Origin: Pseudomonadota bacterium | GTDB taxonomy: Bacteria > Pseudomonadota > Gammaproteobacteria > Pseudomonadales > Halieaceae | DNA: 9,990 bases | Direction of reading: 5' to 3' | Assembly: GCA_030591305.1 (NCBI GenBank) | Contig: JAUVBI010000106.1 | Coordinates: forward strand, 1 to 9,990 | Part shown: piece after piece, positions 1 to 8,093 of the stretch | Layout: each line of letters begins with the position of its first letter | Numbering within the stretch: the first letter of the stretch is position 1 | Notes under the pieces: generated by a model | Told to the model about the DNA's origin: nothing | What the model saw: only the letters and a program-made list of their open reading frames with translations | Database searches by the model: none | Program-made: the position numbers and the translations under genes

Positions 1-994
1 CAATAAATTTCCAGGCCTGCTCGCGACCACCGTTTACCCGAAAGGAGAGCACACCGCCAAACGCTGTTTGCTGTCGGCTTGCCAGATCAAAGCCCGGGTG
101 TGATTCCAGCCCGCAGTAAAATACTTTCTCTACGCAGGGGTGTTGCTCTAACCAGCTGGCGATATCCAGTGCCGAGCGACTGTGGGCATCCATACGCAGA
201 CGTAGAGTCTCCAGGCCCTTGAGAAATACCCAGGCATTAAAGGCGCTCATGGTGGGGCCGCAGGTACGCAAAAATGTTACAACTTCTTCCATTAGCTCAC
301 TGGACCCAACAACAGCTCCACCTACACACCTGCCCTGCCCGTCCAGATACTTTGTCGCCGAATGCACGACGATATCGGCACCCAGGGCCAATGGCTTTTG
401 CAGCGCAGGCGTACAAAAACAGTTGTCGACAACCAACAGGCAATTGTTTTCCTTTGCCAGGGCTGACATCTTCGCCATATCTGCTACCTCACACAGCGGG
501 TTGGAGGGCGTCTCTATAAACAGCATGGCGGTATTGGGCGCAATAGCATCTCGCCACACGTCAAAGTCAAGTAACGCGACAAAGCTGACCTCTACTCCGA
601 ATTTGGCCAGGTACTTGCCAAACAAGTTTGTGGTCGTGCCAAAAACGTCCCGTGAGCACACCACATGGTCTCCCGCTTTTAGCAGGGCCATGCAGGTACT
701 GAGAATTGCCGACATGCCAGAGGCTGTCCCGACAGCCTGTTCGCCGCCCTCCAGAGCAGCCAGGCGCTCTTCAAAGGTTCGAACCGTTGGGTTGGTATAG
801 CGAGAATAAACATTGCCCGCCATCTCGCCGGAAAAAGTTGCGGCCGCTGCAGCTGCATTTTTGAACACATAGCTGGAGGTCATAAATATGGGCTCTGAGT
901 GTTCGCCCTCCGGTGTCCGGACTATACCCGCGCGAATTGCAAGCGTGTCCATATGCGCACCCGCCAGATTATCATCTGCGTTTTTTTTGCTCAT
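1..994 (-). CDS. metZ: O-succinylhomoserine sulfhydrylase MetZ, C-terminus cut by window edge
   Basis: A PLP enzyme of the Cys/Met-metabolism family. MetZ replaces the succinyl group of O-succinylhomoserine with sulfide to give homocysteine for methionine synthesis in the cytoplasm. The open frame runs 331 codons from ATG at 994 to the left edge; family members are about 400 residues, so roughly 70 are missing. Visible family features are YSRYTNPT near residues 62-69, SGMSAI near 91-96, the VVDN aspartate motif near 187-190, and the PLP lysine in HSATKYLDGQGR near residue 214. The DGQGRC stretch favours MetZ over MetB or MetC. The ATG lies 9 nt after the purF stop, with a GAGAGAAAG purine run overlapping that stop as ribosome binding site. 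A run of eight A follows at codons 3-5. Co-transcription with purF is inferred; the purF-metZ order is also that of Pseudomonas. Confidence 0.93.
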   Translation of the reverse strand, partial: MSKKNADDNLAGAHMDTLAIRAGIVRTPEGEHSEPIFMTSSYVFKNAAAAAATFSGEMAGNVYSRYTNPTVRTFEERLAALEGGEQAVGTASGMSAILSTCMALLKAGDHVVCSRDVFGTTTNLFGKYLAKFGVEVSFVALLDFDVWRDAIAPNTAMLFIETPSNPLCEVADMAKMSALAKENNCLLVVDNCFCTPALQKPLALGADIVVHSATKYLDGQGRCVGGAVVGSSELMEEVVTFLRTCGPTMSAFNAWVFLKGLETLRLRMDAHSRSALDIASWLEQHPCVEKVFYCGLESHPGFDLASRQQTAFGGVLSFRVNGGREQAWKFI

Positions 995-1003
995 GGCTTT
1001 CTC

Positions 1004-2521
1004 TCAAACATCGTTATGCAGGCCGACCACGTCCGCCTCGCCTTCTTCGGCACGCCTTTCGCCCTGGGCCTTATCATTGCGCAACCACTCCACTCTATCC
1101 AGGTAGGTTTTATCGACATCGCCGGTTACATATTCACCATTGAAAACTGCGCAATCAAATCGCTCTATATCAGGGTTGCCGTCGCGGGAGCACTGAATAA
1201 GGTCATCGAGGTCCTGAAACACAAGCCAGTCCGCGCCGATAAGCTCACACATTTCATCCTCCGTCCTATTGTGCGCGATTAACTCCTTGGCCGTGGGCAT
1301 ATCGATGCCGTAGACATTGGGATAACGCACAGGTGGTGCCGCCGAGGCAAAATAGACCTTCCTGGCCCCGGCCTCCCTGGCCATTTCTATAATTTGGCGG
1401 CAGGTGGTGCCGCGCACAATGGAGTCGTCCACCAGCATGACATTTTTACCCTTGAACTCCAGCGGTACGGGGTTCAATTTCTGGCGCACAGACTTTTTGC
1501 GTTGACTCTGCCCGGGCATGATAAATGTCCGCCCTATATAGCGGTTCTTCATTAAACCCTCGCGGAATTTAACACCCAGATTGTACGCCATGGACTGCGC
1601 CGCTATACGGCTGGTATCGGGAATGGGAATCACCACGTCGATGTCGTGATCGGGGCGTTCCTTGAGAATCTTTTTTGCCAGCGCCTCACCCTGACGCATA
1701 CGGGTTTTATAAATCGATACGCCATCCATCAGGGAGTCGGGCCTGGCGAAATACACATGCTCAAAAATACAAGGCTGCAGCACCGCATCCGGAGCGCACT
1801 GCTTCCGGTGCAAAACACCCTCCATATCGATATAGACAACTTCGCCGGGGGCGACATCATTGATCAGGGTAAACCCAAGTTGGTCCAGGGCGACACTTTC
1901 AGAGGCGAGCATATACTCTTTCCCGTTTACTCCCTCGCGCACCCCCACTACCAGCGGGCGAATACCAAAGGGGTCGCGAAAACCCACGATGCCATAGTTG
2001 ACCAGTAAAGCTATGGCCGAGTAACCGCCCTTGCAGCGACGGTAAACAGCTTCTAGCGCCTTAAAAATATCATCGGGCTCGGGGCTTAGCTTACCCAGGC
2101 TTTGCAACTCATGGGCGAAAATATTGAGCAGCACCTCGGAATCTGAATCGGTATTGAGATGACGTAAGTCGTCCTGAAACACTTCTTTGGACAGCTGTTC
2201 AGCATTGGTGAGATTGCCGTTATGCGCCAGGGCGATACCGTAGGGCGAATTGACATAAAAAGGTTGGGCCAGAGCCGGGCCCGAACTGCCTGCTGTCGGA
2301 TAGCGCACATGCCCCATACCGATGGAGCCTTCCAGACGCTGCATATGGTGCTGGCGAAAAACATCGCGCACCAACCCCACGCCTTTGCGCAGGCTAAACT
2401 TGCCACCGTTAAACGTTACGATTCCCGCGGCATCCTGACCGCGGTGTTGAAGCACCGTCAACGCATCGTAGATTTCAGGAGCAACATTGGAACCACCGAC
2501 TAATCCAACCAGGCCACACAT
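1004..2521 (-). CDS. purF: Amidophosphoribosyltransferase PurF
   Basis: Catalyses the first committed step of purine synthesis: PRPP plus glutamine gives 5-phosphoribosylamine. The 505-residue length equals E. coli PurF. An N-terminal class II glutamine amidotransferase (Ntn) domain is followed by a phosphoribosyltransferase domain. Seen: Cys2 in MCGLVG, the nucleophile after Met removal; [10 protein letters not shown] near residues 70-79; HNGNLTN near 100-106; and the PRPP motif [13 protein letters not shown] near 361-373. The open frame extends two codons further to a TTG at 2527, but ATG 2521 is chosen because Cys must directly follow the initiator Met and a GAGG sits 10 nt upstream. It lies 33 nt after cvpA, the conserved cvpA-purF pair, and 9 nt before metZ. 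No propeptide or damage is seen. Confidence 0.97.
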   Translation of the reverse strand: MCGLVGLVGGSNVAPEIYDALTVLQHRGQDAAGIVTFNGGKFSLRKGVGLVRDVFRQHHMQRLEGSIGMGHVRYPTAGSSGPALAQPFYVNSPYGIALAHNGNLTNAEQLSKEVFQDDLRHLNTDSDSEVLLNIFAHELQSLGKLSPEPDDIFKALEAVYRRCKGGYSAIALLVNYGIVGFRDPFGIRPLVVGVREGVNGKEYMLASESVALDQLGFTLINDVAPGEVVYIDMEGVLHRKQCAPDAVLQPCIFEHVYFARPDSLMDGVSIYKTRMRQGEALAKKILKERPDHDIDVVIPIPDTSRIAAQSMAYNLGVKFREGLMKNRYIGRTFIMPGQSQRKKSVRQKLNPVPLEFKGKNVMLVDDSIVRGTTCRQIIEMAREAGARKVYFASAAPPVRYPNVYGIDMPTAKELIAHNRTEDEMCELIGADWLVFQDLDDLIQCSRDGNPDIERFDCAVFNGEYVTGDVDKTYLDRVEWLRNDKAQGERRAEEGEADVVGLHNDV

Positions 2522-2530
2522 TCTCAATAC

Positions 2531-2535
2531 ACCTC
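2531..2535 (-). promoter_or_regulatory. Ribosome binding site of purF
   Basis: GAGGT ends 9 nt before ATG 2521. It would be only about 3 nt from the alternative TTG at 2527, so it supports the ATG start that places the catalytic Cys at position 2. Confidence 0.6.
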
Positions 2536-2554
2536 GTACTCATGACCTTGCGGT

Positions 2555-3103
2555 CTAAATTGAAATCTCTGGTACAACAACACTGTCCAACAGCGTTGGA
2601 TCCAGGGCGCTACTGATATTCATCTTACCGAACATTGACTGCGTCCACTGCATTAACATATCCAAATGTGGCATCAGCTGAGACTCCTGCAGTACCTGCT
2701 GAGAGTCTGGCTGCATTATTTGCCTGGCTATAAAAATAAAAACCAGCAACACAATGACACCCCGGGTAAAACCAAAGACGGTGCCCAGCAGTCGGTCCAG
2801 CAGACTCAGCCCAGTCAAGTGGATCAATTGCTTGACCAGCAATCCCAGCAAATTGAAAAACAGCAATACGCCGACAAACAACACCGCAAATGCAGCCACA
2901 TAGCGCGCCGATTCATTGTCGATCAAGTCTACCGACAATACCGACAGCTCATCGGCGTAGAGGTTAGACAAAATAAAGGCGGCAACCCAACCAGCCAGGG
3001 ACAGTGCTTCCCGCGCAAAACCACGCCACAAACTCAGCAGAGTCGATGCACTCAAAACTGCAATAATCGTCCAATCAATCCAGTTCAGGACTGTCCAATT
3101 CAC
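2555..3103 (-). CDS. cvpA: CvpA family inner-membrane protein
   Basis: Small polytopic membrane protein of the CvpA (colicin V production) family, long known as the gene before purF; its molecular function is not settled. About 182 residues from the start chosen here. Hydrophobic segments lie near residues 10-25, 34-50, 66-88 and 103-127, giving four likely membrane spans. Family-typical stretches are WIDWTIIAV near the N-terminus, RGFAREALSL between spans 1 and 2, and GLSLLDRLLG before span 4. The start is uncertain because there is no ATG: GTG 3103 (GGG 7 nt upstream) begins close to where homologues begin, while TTG 3109 (AGGG 8 nt upstream) and TTG 3115 are also open. It is preceded by the largest gap of the window and followed after 33 nt by purF. 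Confidence 0.92.
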   Translation of the reverse strand: MNWTVLNWIDWTIIAVLSASTLLSLWRGFAREALSLAGWVAAFILSNLYADELSVLSVDLIDNESARYVAAFAVLFVGVLLFFNLLGLLVKQLIHLTGLSLLDRLLGTVFGFTRGVIVLLVFIFIARQIMQPDSQQVLQESQLMPHLDMLMQWTQSMFGKMNISSALDPTLLDSVVVPEISI

Positions 3104-3145
3104 GATCAAACCCAATACCCTGTTGTCGTTAGCTTGTTGTGCATG

Positions 3146-3174
3146 ATTCTACCAGAGCAAAACGCTGTGCTGAA
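3146..3174 (-). promoter_or_regulatory. Putative sigma70 promoter for cvpA-purF-metZ
   Basis: On the minus strand TTCAGC (3 of 6 against TTGACA), a 17-nt spacer and TAGAAT (5 of 6 against TATAAT) are seen, the -10 box being preceded by TGG, an extended -10. Initiation would fall near 3138-3140, about 35 nt before the likely cvpA start. It lies in the 91-nt dedD-cvpA gap. A credible PurR box was not found. Inference only. Confidence 0.35.
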
Positions 3175-3194
3175 CCTAAAGAAAGTGGTGATCT

Positions 3195-3782
3195 TCACGG
3201 AATATAGCGCCGGACCATCGAATCGACCTTAAACTCCGCATCGATTTTGGGCTTTATTGCCTCCAGCCGTTCCCGTTCAAATTTGGGCCCGACATACACA
3301 CGCAGCAGCACAGAGTTTCCTGTCTTGATCTTTTTAACATAGCCCTTGTAGCCCATCTCGATGAGTCGCTTGCGCAATTCCTCAGCCTTGCCTGCATTGC
3401 CAACACTGGCCACCTGTAGAATCCAGCCAATGGGGACGCCATCGGCATCGATAGCAGGTTTCACCGGCGCTTCGGTTCGCGTTTTGACAGGCGGCTTTAC
3501 CGACGTCTCTACCGGCTTGTCATCCACTGCCACCGATACAGGCTGCGGTGGTAGCTCTGCAAGTTCCAACGCCAAGTTGGCCTCTATCTGTGGGGACTCC
3601 CTCAGCCCCTCTTTGCTGGGCGGTACCAGGGGTGTTGTGTCGACACTTGGCCTCATCGGAATATGGGCCGCTTCATCCAGTGATTTGGCGCCCTTCTCGA
3701 CGAAGATAATCGGCCAGAAAACCACCCCCAGCGCAATCAGTATCAGCGCCCCTATCAGCCTCTGTTTAAGGATATCGTTCAT
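3195..3782 (-). CDS. dedD: DedD-like SPOR-domain membrane protein
   Basis: A 195-residue bitopic inner-membrane protein. One membrane helix near residues 9-28 (LIGALILIALGVVFWPIIFV) follows a short cytoplasmic tail containing KQR. A low-complexity Pro/Lys/Val-rich periplasmic linker covers about 45-112, and a SPOR domain covers about 117-193 (GWILQVASVGN, AEELRKRL, LLRVYVGP, ending RRYIP). SPOR domains bind denuded glycan strands of septal peptidoglycan; DedD works in cell constriction. The name rests on domain layout and on its place between folC and cvpA, which E. coli dedD also occupies; orthology with the Pseudomonas SPOR gene at this locus is equally likely. ATG 3782 lies 10 nt after the folC stop, with AAGGGG overlapping that stop as a rather distant ribosome binding site. 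Confidence 0.9.
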   Translation of the reverse strand: MNDILKQRLIGALILIALGVVFWPIIFVEKGAKSLDEAAHIPMRPSVDTTPLVPPSKEGLRESPQIEANLALELAELPPQPVSVAVDDKPVETSVKPPVKTRTEAPVKPAIDADGVPIGWILQVASVGNAGKAEELRKRLIEMGYKGYVKKIKTGNSVLLRVYVGPKFERERLEAIKPKIDAEFKVDSMVRRYIP

Positions 3783-3792
3783 TATTTTGCCA

Positions 3793-5073
3793 CTACCCCT
3801 TGCCGCTGTCTTTTTCCAATAGCGGCATCACATCTGCCACCGTATAAAATGAGCCAAACACTACCAGGCGATCGCCCTCGTCCATCACACGCTGAGCGCG
3901 CCGGAATGCCTGACGAATGTTCTTGCTCACACTAATCATCTCCACACCCTGCTCGCGCAATTGTGCGGCGATATCCGAACCCCTGGCCGCCCGCGGGTTG
4001 GCCGGTTGATCGGCGGTAAACCAGGCATCAAAGCGTCCGGCACAGGCACCCGTCATCGCGCCATAATCTTTATCAGCCATTGCTGAAAATAGAGCAATAG
4101 TCTTTTTATTACAAGGTGTTACGTCTATATATTCAAGTAATTTATTTATTGCAGCAGGGTTGTGTGCAACATCCAAGAGGTACTCACGCCCCGCTATCAC
4201 CTGCAGCTCTCGCCTGCCTCTTAGGCGCATACCCTGCAGAGCCCGAAACAACTGCGGGTCGCTAAACTCCCGCCCCAGCAGCAGCAGCGCCTGTAAGGCG
4301 GCACAAATGTTGTCTGGCAGCACAGCAGTTAACGGCATTTCCGGTAGTTGTCTGCACTGGCCGTCGAGCTTACACAACTGCGCCTGCCAGGTCTTGTCAC
4401 AATGCTCAATGGTATAATCTTCACCACTATAGTACGCCTGACACTCCAACTCCCGTACCGTATCTCGCAGGGACATCGGCACTCTGGTGTCCGCTATAAC
4501 CGCACTCTTCCCGGCTCGCAGGATACCGGCTTTTTCACGGGCGATCTGTTCCCGGGTGTCTCCCAACCACTCCTGATGATCCAGATCGATACTGGTGATA
4601 ACGGCCACGGTAGCATCAACCATGTTAACTGCATCCAGGCGGCCACCCAGCCCGACTTCCAAAATAACCACGTCGACTGTTCGCTGAGCAAAGATCACCA
4701 GCGCAGCCAGTGTGGCAAACTCAAAATACGTGAGAGAAATTTCACCCCGGGCTGTATCTATCTGCTCAAATGCGGCGATTATTTCTTCATCTTCAACAGC
4801 GAGGCCGGCAATCCGAATACGCTCATTGAAATGTAGGAGGTGCGGTGAGGTACAGGAACCCGTCACACAGCCCATCTCGGCCAGGACGGCTTCTAATACT
4901 GCAACCGTAGAACCTTTGCCATTGGTACCTGCCACCGTAATCACCTGCGGCTTCAACGGCAGTAATTGCATGTTATTGGCAACAGCTGTAATTCGATCCA
5001 GACCCAACTCTATTTCACGGGGGTGGAGTAATTCCAGGCGCTGCAACCACTGAGCGAGAGTTGTATTACTCAT
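3793..5073 (-). CDS. folC: Dihydrofolate synthase / folylpolyglutamate synthase FolC
   Basis: Adds glutamate to dihydropteroate, giving dihydrofolate, and further glutamates to reduced folates, using ATP. The 426 residues match the usual length of about 420. As in Mur ligases, an ATPase domain precedes a C-terminal Rossmann-like domain. Seen: P-loop AGTNGKGST at 48-56; TSPHL at 75-79; [12 protein letters not shown] at 139-150; DLDHQEWLG at 163-171; REKAGI at 179-184 with the lysine that is carbamylated in this family; and DVAHNP at 301-306 at the domain junction. ATG 5073 overlaps the accD stop by 8 nt and has GAGGTGG directly upstream, within the accD tail codons, suggesting translational coupling. 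A strikingly AT-rich, rare-codon patch spans about residues 308-331, just after DVAHNP. Confidence 0.97.
   Translation of the reverse strand: MSNTTLAQWLQRLELLHPREIELGLDRITAVANNMQLLPLKPQVITVAGTNGKGSTVAVLEAVLAEMGCVTGSCTSPHLLHFNERIRIAGLAVEDEEIIAAFEQIDTARGEISLTYFEFATLAALVIFAQRTVDVVILEVGLGGRLDAVNMVDATVAVITSIDLDHQEWLGDTREQIAREKAGILRAGKSAVIADTRVPMSLRDTVRELECQAYYSGEDYTIEHCDKTWQAQLCKLDGQCRQLPEMPLTAVLPDNICAALQALLLLGREFSDPQLFRALQGMRLRGRRELQVIAGREYLLDVAHNPAAINKLLEYIDVTPCNKKTIALFSAMADKDYGAMTGACAGRFDAWFTADQPANPRAARGSDIAAQLREQGVEMISVSKNIRQAFRRAQRVMDEGDRLVVFGSFYTVADVMPLLEKDSGKG
4108..4136 (-). promoter_or_regulatory. Possible intragenic promoter inside folC
   Basis: Minus-strand TTGAAT (4 of 6), 17-nt spacer, TGTAAT (5 of 6). 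It sits in a 70-nt stretch (4081-4150) of about 24% GC, far below its surroundings. It points towards dedD, whose ATG is about 320 nt downstream. AT-rich sequence produces chance matches, so this is a candidate only. Confidence 0.25.
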
Positions 5074-5983
5074 CCACCTCAGGTTCTACAGCTTCAGCCT
5101 CCACCACTTCCTCTTTATCTTCCACAAACGGAGCGTGGGAAAGTTTCGACAATAGCCGAGCAATAGTGTCGCGCATATTATTGCGGTGAACAATCATGTC
5201 TATAGCGCCGTGTTCCAGCAGGAACTCACTGCGCTGAAAACCCTTGGGTAGCTTTTGCCGTATGGTCTGCTCAATGATGTTCGGCCCGGCAAAGCCCGCC
5301 CTGGCATCGGGTTCGGCGATATTAATATCACCCAACATGGCCAGAGACGCAGAAACACCGCCGTAAATAGGGTCTGTCATCACCGAGATGTAGGCCACGC
5401 TCTCCTGCTTCATGCGCTCGATGACCGCACTGGTTTTAGCCATCTGCATCAGGGAGATAAGCGCCTCCTGCATACGGGCGCCACCGGAGGCAGAAAAACA
5501 CACCAAAGGTATTCTCTCGGCCAGGGCCAGTTGCGCGGCCCGGGTAAACTTTTCTCCCACAGCGTAGCCCATAGAGCCGCCGTGAAATTTGAACTCGAAC
5601 GCCACCACAACCACTGGCAGGCCCTGCAATGTTCCACGCATGGCAATCAGGGCATCTTTTTCGCCGGTCGCTTTTTGCGCCGCTGACAAACGGTCACGGT
5701 AGCGCTTTTTATCCTTAAACTTAAGCCTGTCGATGGGCTCTATGTCGGTCAGGATTTCCTCTCTGCCCGCCTCGTCGAGGAAGACATCGAGGCGCCTGCG
5801 GGCGCCAATACGCATGTGATGGTCGCACTTGGGGCAGACATCATCATTGCGCTCCAGGTCGGGACGGTACAGCACCGCCTCGCATTTCACACATTTTTTC
5901 CACAAGCCCTCGGGGACACTAGCACGCGACCCACCCTCACCCTGACGCACACCGGATGGCAAAATCTTATCGATCCAACTCAT
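5066..5983 (-). CDS. accD: Acetyl-CoA carboxylase carboxyltransferase subunit beta AccD
   Basis: With AccA it forms the carboxyltransferase that moves CO2 from carboxybiotin on AccB to acetyl-CoA, giving malonyl-CoA for fatty acid synthesis. 305 residues from the chosen start (E. coli 304). Seen: a four-Cys zinc ribbon at C31, C34, C50, C53 (CVKC and CPKC), and the crotonase-fold core with GGSMGYAVG near 135-143 and [11 protein letters not shown] near 165-175, whose Gly-Gly supplies the oxyanion hole. The last about 18 residues are acidic (Glu/Val/Ala-rich). The frame stays open upstream to 6046, but ATG 5983 gives the family N-terminus MSWIDKI and has GGGGA 5 nt upstream; the longer form would overlap trpA. 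It sits between trpA and folC, 46 nt after trpA. Confidence 0.97.
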   Translation of the reverse strand: MSWIDKILPSGVRQGEGGSRASVPEGLWKKCVKCEAVLYRPDLERNDDVCPKCDHHMRIGARRRLDVFLDEAGREEILTDIEPIDRLKFKDKKRYRDRLSAAQKATGEKDALIAMRGTLQGLPVVVVAFEFKFHGGSMGYAVGEKFTRAAQLALAERIPLVCFSASGGARMQEALISLMQMAKTSAVIERMKQESVAYISVMTDPIYGGVSASLAMLGDINIAEPDARAGFAGPNIIEQTIRQKLPKGFQRSEFLLEHGAIDMIVHRNNMRDTIARLLSKLSHAPFVEDKEEVVEAEAVEPEVDE

Positions 5984-5988
5984 GACAT

Positions 5989-5993
5989 TCCCC
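5989..5993 (-). promoter_or_regulatory. Ribosome binding site of accD
   Basis: GGGGA on the minus strand lies 5 nt before ATG 5983 and supports that start over the longer open frame that would begin inside trpA. Confidence 0.6.
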
Positions 5994-6007
5994 GTAATGA
6001 TCAGCCC

Positions 6008-6013
6008 ATTATA
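6008..6013 (-). promoter_or_regulatory. Putative -10 box of an accD promoter
   Basis: A perfect TATAAT lies in the 46-nt trpA-accD gap on the coding strand. The -35 region is poor: TACACT at an 18-nt spacing matches 3 of 6. Initiation near 6001 would leave an 18-nt leader that still includes the GGGGA ribosome binding site. It would allow accD-folC-dedD to be expressed apart from trpFBA, as growth-linked fatty acid synthesis would require. Inference. Confidence 0.35.
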
Positions 6014-6029
6014 AACGTGCCGGGACGAA

Positions 6030-6848
6030 TTAGTGTAGTGTATCAATACCCTCGCGGATTTTCTTTAACAGTGACACCGCCGCATCCATGGCCGAGTCAA
6101 AGTTACCGCCGTCCTCTATTGCTTTGGCCATGGCATTCACCAGGGCACTGCCCACCACAACACCGTCGGCTACACCTACCACCGCACGCGCAGACTCAGC
6201 GTCCTTGATACCAAAACCCACGGCCAGGGGCAAGTCCGTATGCGCACGGATCAACTGCGCGCGCTCGGCTACTTCGGCGGCATCCAAATGGCCTGCACCG
6301 GTCACACCTTTGAGGGATACATAATAAATAAAACCACTGGCCTGCCCTACAATTCGGTCAATCCGCGGCTCCGGGGTATTGGGTGCGATGAGAAAGATAT
6401 TATCCATACCAACCCGGTGTAATTCAACGCTCACCTGGGCAACCTCTTCCGGGGGAATATCAACGGTCAATAGAGCATCTACACCGGCTTTGGATGCCTC
6501 ATCGGCAAAGCGGGCATAGCCCATATGCTCCACCGGATTAGCATAGCCCATGAGTAATACCGGCGTATCCTGGTCTCGCTCACGGAACTGACGCACAAAC
6601 TCCAGAGTCTCTTTCAGGCTGACACCGTTGGCCAGGGCGCGCTCATGGCCCAGTTGGATAACCGGCCCCTCTGCCATGGGGTCAGAAAAGGCAATGCCGA
6701 GTTCCAGAATATCAGCGCCGGCGGCGACCAGTCGATGCATAAGCGCCACCGTCATCTCCATGCCCGGATCTCCGGCTACGAAATAGGGAATCAGTGCCTT
6801 GCGGCCCTGTTCTTTCAAGGCTTTAAAACGACTGGCAATACGACTCAT
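6030..6848 (-). CDS. trpA: Tryptophan synthase alpha subunit TrpA
   Basis: Cleaves indole-3-glycerol phosphate to indole and glyceraldehyde 3-phosphate; indole is passed through a tunnel to TrpB in the alpha2beta2 complex. 272 residues, TIM barrel, usual length 265-270. Seen: FVAGDP at 23-28; catalytic Glu49 in LEL; loop [15 protein letters not shown] at 51-65; LLMGYANP at 98-105; Tyr175 in GFIYYVS; GVTG at 181-184; VGFGI at 210-214; and the phosphate-site motif GVVVGSALV. Odd: the second catalytic acid, Asp60 in E. coli and Salmonella, is Glu (codon GAG), and position 53, usually Pro, is Ala. As I recall it, the family signature allows Asp or Glu at 60, so activity is expected. ATG 6848 lies 12 nt after trpB with a strong AGGGAGAG overlapping the trpB stop. 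Confidence 0.97.
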   Translation of the reverse strand: MSRIASRFKALKEQGRKALIPYFVAGDPGMEMTVALMHRLVAAGADILELGIAFSDPMAEGPVIQLGHERALANGVSLKETLEFVRQFRERDQDTPVLLMGYANPVEHMGYARFADEASKAGVDALLTVDIPPEEVAQVSVELHRVGMDNIFLIAPNTPEPRIDRIVGQASGFIYYVSLKGVTGAGHLDAAEVAERAQLIRAHTDLPLAVGFGIKDAESARAVVGVADGVVVGSALVNAMAKAIEDGGNFDSAMDAAVSLLKKIREGIDTLH

Positions 6849-6860
6849 TGAATACTCTCC

Positions 6861-8081
6861 CTAAATCTCTATGCCATCGAGTTGGGCAACCGTATGGATG
6901 TCTTTGTCACCCCGCCCGGACAGGTTGACAATAATCATCTGCTGGGGGCTCATTGTGGCTGCCAATTTTTCTGCGTAGGCCAGGGCATGACTGCTTTCCA
7001 GGGCGGGCATAATACCCTCTACCTGGGTCAGGGTATGAAATGCGCGCAGCGCCTCCTCATCGTCGGCGTCAACATAATTGACCCGCCCTACATCCTTGAG
7101 CCACGCGTGCTCCGGCCCTACACCGGGATAGTCGAGACCGGCAGAAATGGAATGGGTATGCAGTATCTGTCCGTCGTCATCCTGCATTAAATAGGTTCTG
7201 TTGCCGTGCAGGATTCCCGGGGTACCCACCTGCAGTGGCGCAGCGTGTTCACCAGTGGAAACCCCCAGCCCACCGGCTTCAACACCGTACATGGCCACAG
7301 ATTCATCTTCCAGGAAGGGGTGAAACAAACCAATGGCATTGGAGCCTCCCCCTACACAGGCGACCAGTGCATCCGGCAATTTGCCAACCTGGGCCAGTGA
7401 CTGGGTGCGCGCTTCACGGCCGATAATACATTGAAAATCACGCACCAATAGCGGATAGGGATGGGGGCCGGCCACTGTGCCAATGATGTAGTAGGTGGTA
7501 TCTATATTGGTCACCCAGTCGCGCATGGCCTCGTTCATGGCATCCTTCAGAGTTTTGGAGCCGGAGGTCACTGGAATAACATCTGCACCCAGTAAACGCA
7601 TGCGGTAGACGTTGAGTGTCTGCCGCTTGATATCGTTCTCGCCCATAAAAACCTGGCATTCCAGACCCAAGCGCGCAGCGATAGTGGCGGTGGCGACACC
7701 GTGTTGGCCCGCACCGGTCTCAGCGATAACCCGGGGCTTGCCCATATATTTTGCCAACAGCGCCTGGCCCACGGTGTTATTCACCTTGTGGGCACCGGTG
7801 TGGTTGAGGTCTTCCCGTTTCAAAAAAATACGCGCGCCACCAATTTGATCGGACCAGCGAACCGCTTCGTACAGCGGTGAAGGGCGCCCCACATAATGTG
7901 CCAGATCGTCATCCAGTTCCTGTTGAAACGCCGCGTCACTCGACAACCGGGTATACAACTCTTCCAGTTCTGCCAGGGCGGACATCAGGGTCTCCGACAC
8001 AAACTTGCCACCGTATAGTCCAAAGCGACCGTCGATATCGGGCACACTGGCATAGTCTGGCTTTACTGCTTTACTGTTCAT
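6861..8081 (-). CDS. trpB: Tryptophan synthase beta subunit TrpB
   Basis: PLP enzyme that condenses indole with serine to form tryptophan, partner of TrpA. 406 residues from the chosen start. Seen: [13 protein letters not shown] near the N-terminus; PLP Schiff-base lysine K99 in [11 protein letters not shown]; catalytic Glu121 in [30 protein letters not shown]-phosphate loop GGGSN at 244-248; and SGRGDKD with Ser388 near the end, which contacts the PLP ring nitrogen in this family. This is the TrpB1 type that works with TrpA. Two ATG starts are possible. ATG 8093 directly abuts the trpF stop (TAGATG) and has no Shine-Dalgarno; ATG 8081 has GGAAAGAG just upstream and is preferred. The four-residue difference is outside the conserved fold. 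Tight spacing implies coupling with trpF. Confidence 0.96.
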   Translation of the reverse strand: MNSKAVKPDYASVPDIDGRFGLYGGKFVSETLMSALAELEELYTRLSSDAAFQQELDDDLAHYVGRPSPLYEAVRWSDQIGGARIFLKREDLNHTGAHKVNNTVGQALLAKYMGKPRVIAETGAGQHGVATATIAARLGLECQVFMGENDIKRQTLNVYRMRLLGADVIPVTSGSKTLKDAMNEAMRDWVTNIDTTYYIIGTVAGPHPYPLLVRDFQCIIGREARTQSLAQVGKLPDALVACVGGGSNAIGLFHPFLEDESVAMYGVEAGGLGVSTGEHAAPLQVGTPGILHGNRTYLMQDDDGQILHTHSISAGLDYPGVGPEHAWLKDVGRVNYVDADDEEALRAFHTLTQVEGIMPALESSHALAYAEKLAATMSPQQMIIVNLSGRGDKDIHTVAQLDGIEI

Positions 8082-8085
8082 TTCT

Positions 8086-8091
8086 CTTTCC
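8086..8091 (-). promoter_or_regulatory. Ribosome binding site of trpB (supports inner ATG)
   Basis: GGAAAG lies 4 nt before ATG 8081 (7 nt if only GGA pairs). Because it overlaps the alternative ATG 8093, only one of the two starts can use it, and that is 8081. Confidence 0.45.
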
Positions 8092-8093
8092 AT

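Noticed and set aside
219..800. Plus-strand open frame of 193 codons
   Set aside because: It lies wholly antisense to metZ, whose minus-strand frame shows the full set of PLP-enzyme motifs; the plus-strand product has no recognisable domain.
3157..3172. PurR operator upstream of cvpA-purF (a CGTTTT core is present)
   Set aside because: Outside the CGTTTT core the match to the E. coli 16-bp palindrome is poor, and PurR is not expected in all gammaproteobacteria.
3180..3200. Rho-independent terminator after dedD (GTGA-AGA-TCAC followed by T-rich sequence)
   Set aside because: The stem is only 4 bp and overlaps the coding end, and the T run is interrupted; too weak to call.
2666..3232. Plus-strand open frame of 188 codons across cvpA and the gap before it
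   Set aside because: The product is Gln/His-rich low complexity, as expected when hydrophobic membrane codons are read on the other strand; cvpA is the clear gene.
3361..3822. Plus-strand open frame of 153 codons opposite dedD
   Set aside because: A Ser/Ala/Thr-rich shadow of the SPOR protein, without ribosome site or family motif.
4348..4836. Plus-strand open frame of 162 codons opposite folC
   Set aside because: Antisense to the conserved FolC ATPase domain, no motif of its own.
5984..6046. A 21-residue N-terminal extension of AccD
   Set aside because: The family begins with MSWI, a good ribosome site precedes ATG 5983, and the extension would overlap trpA.
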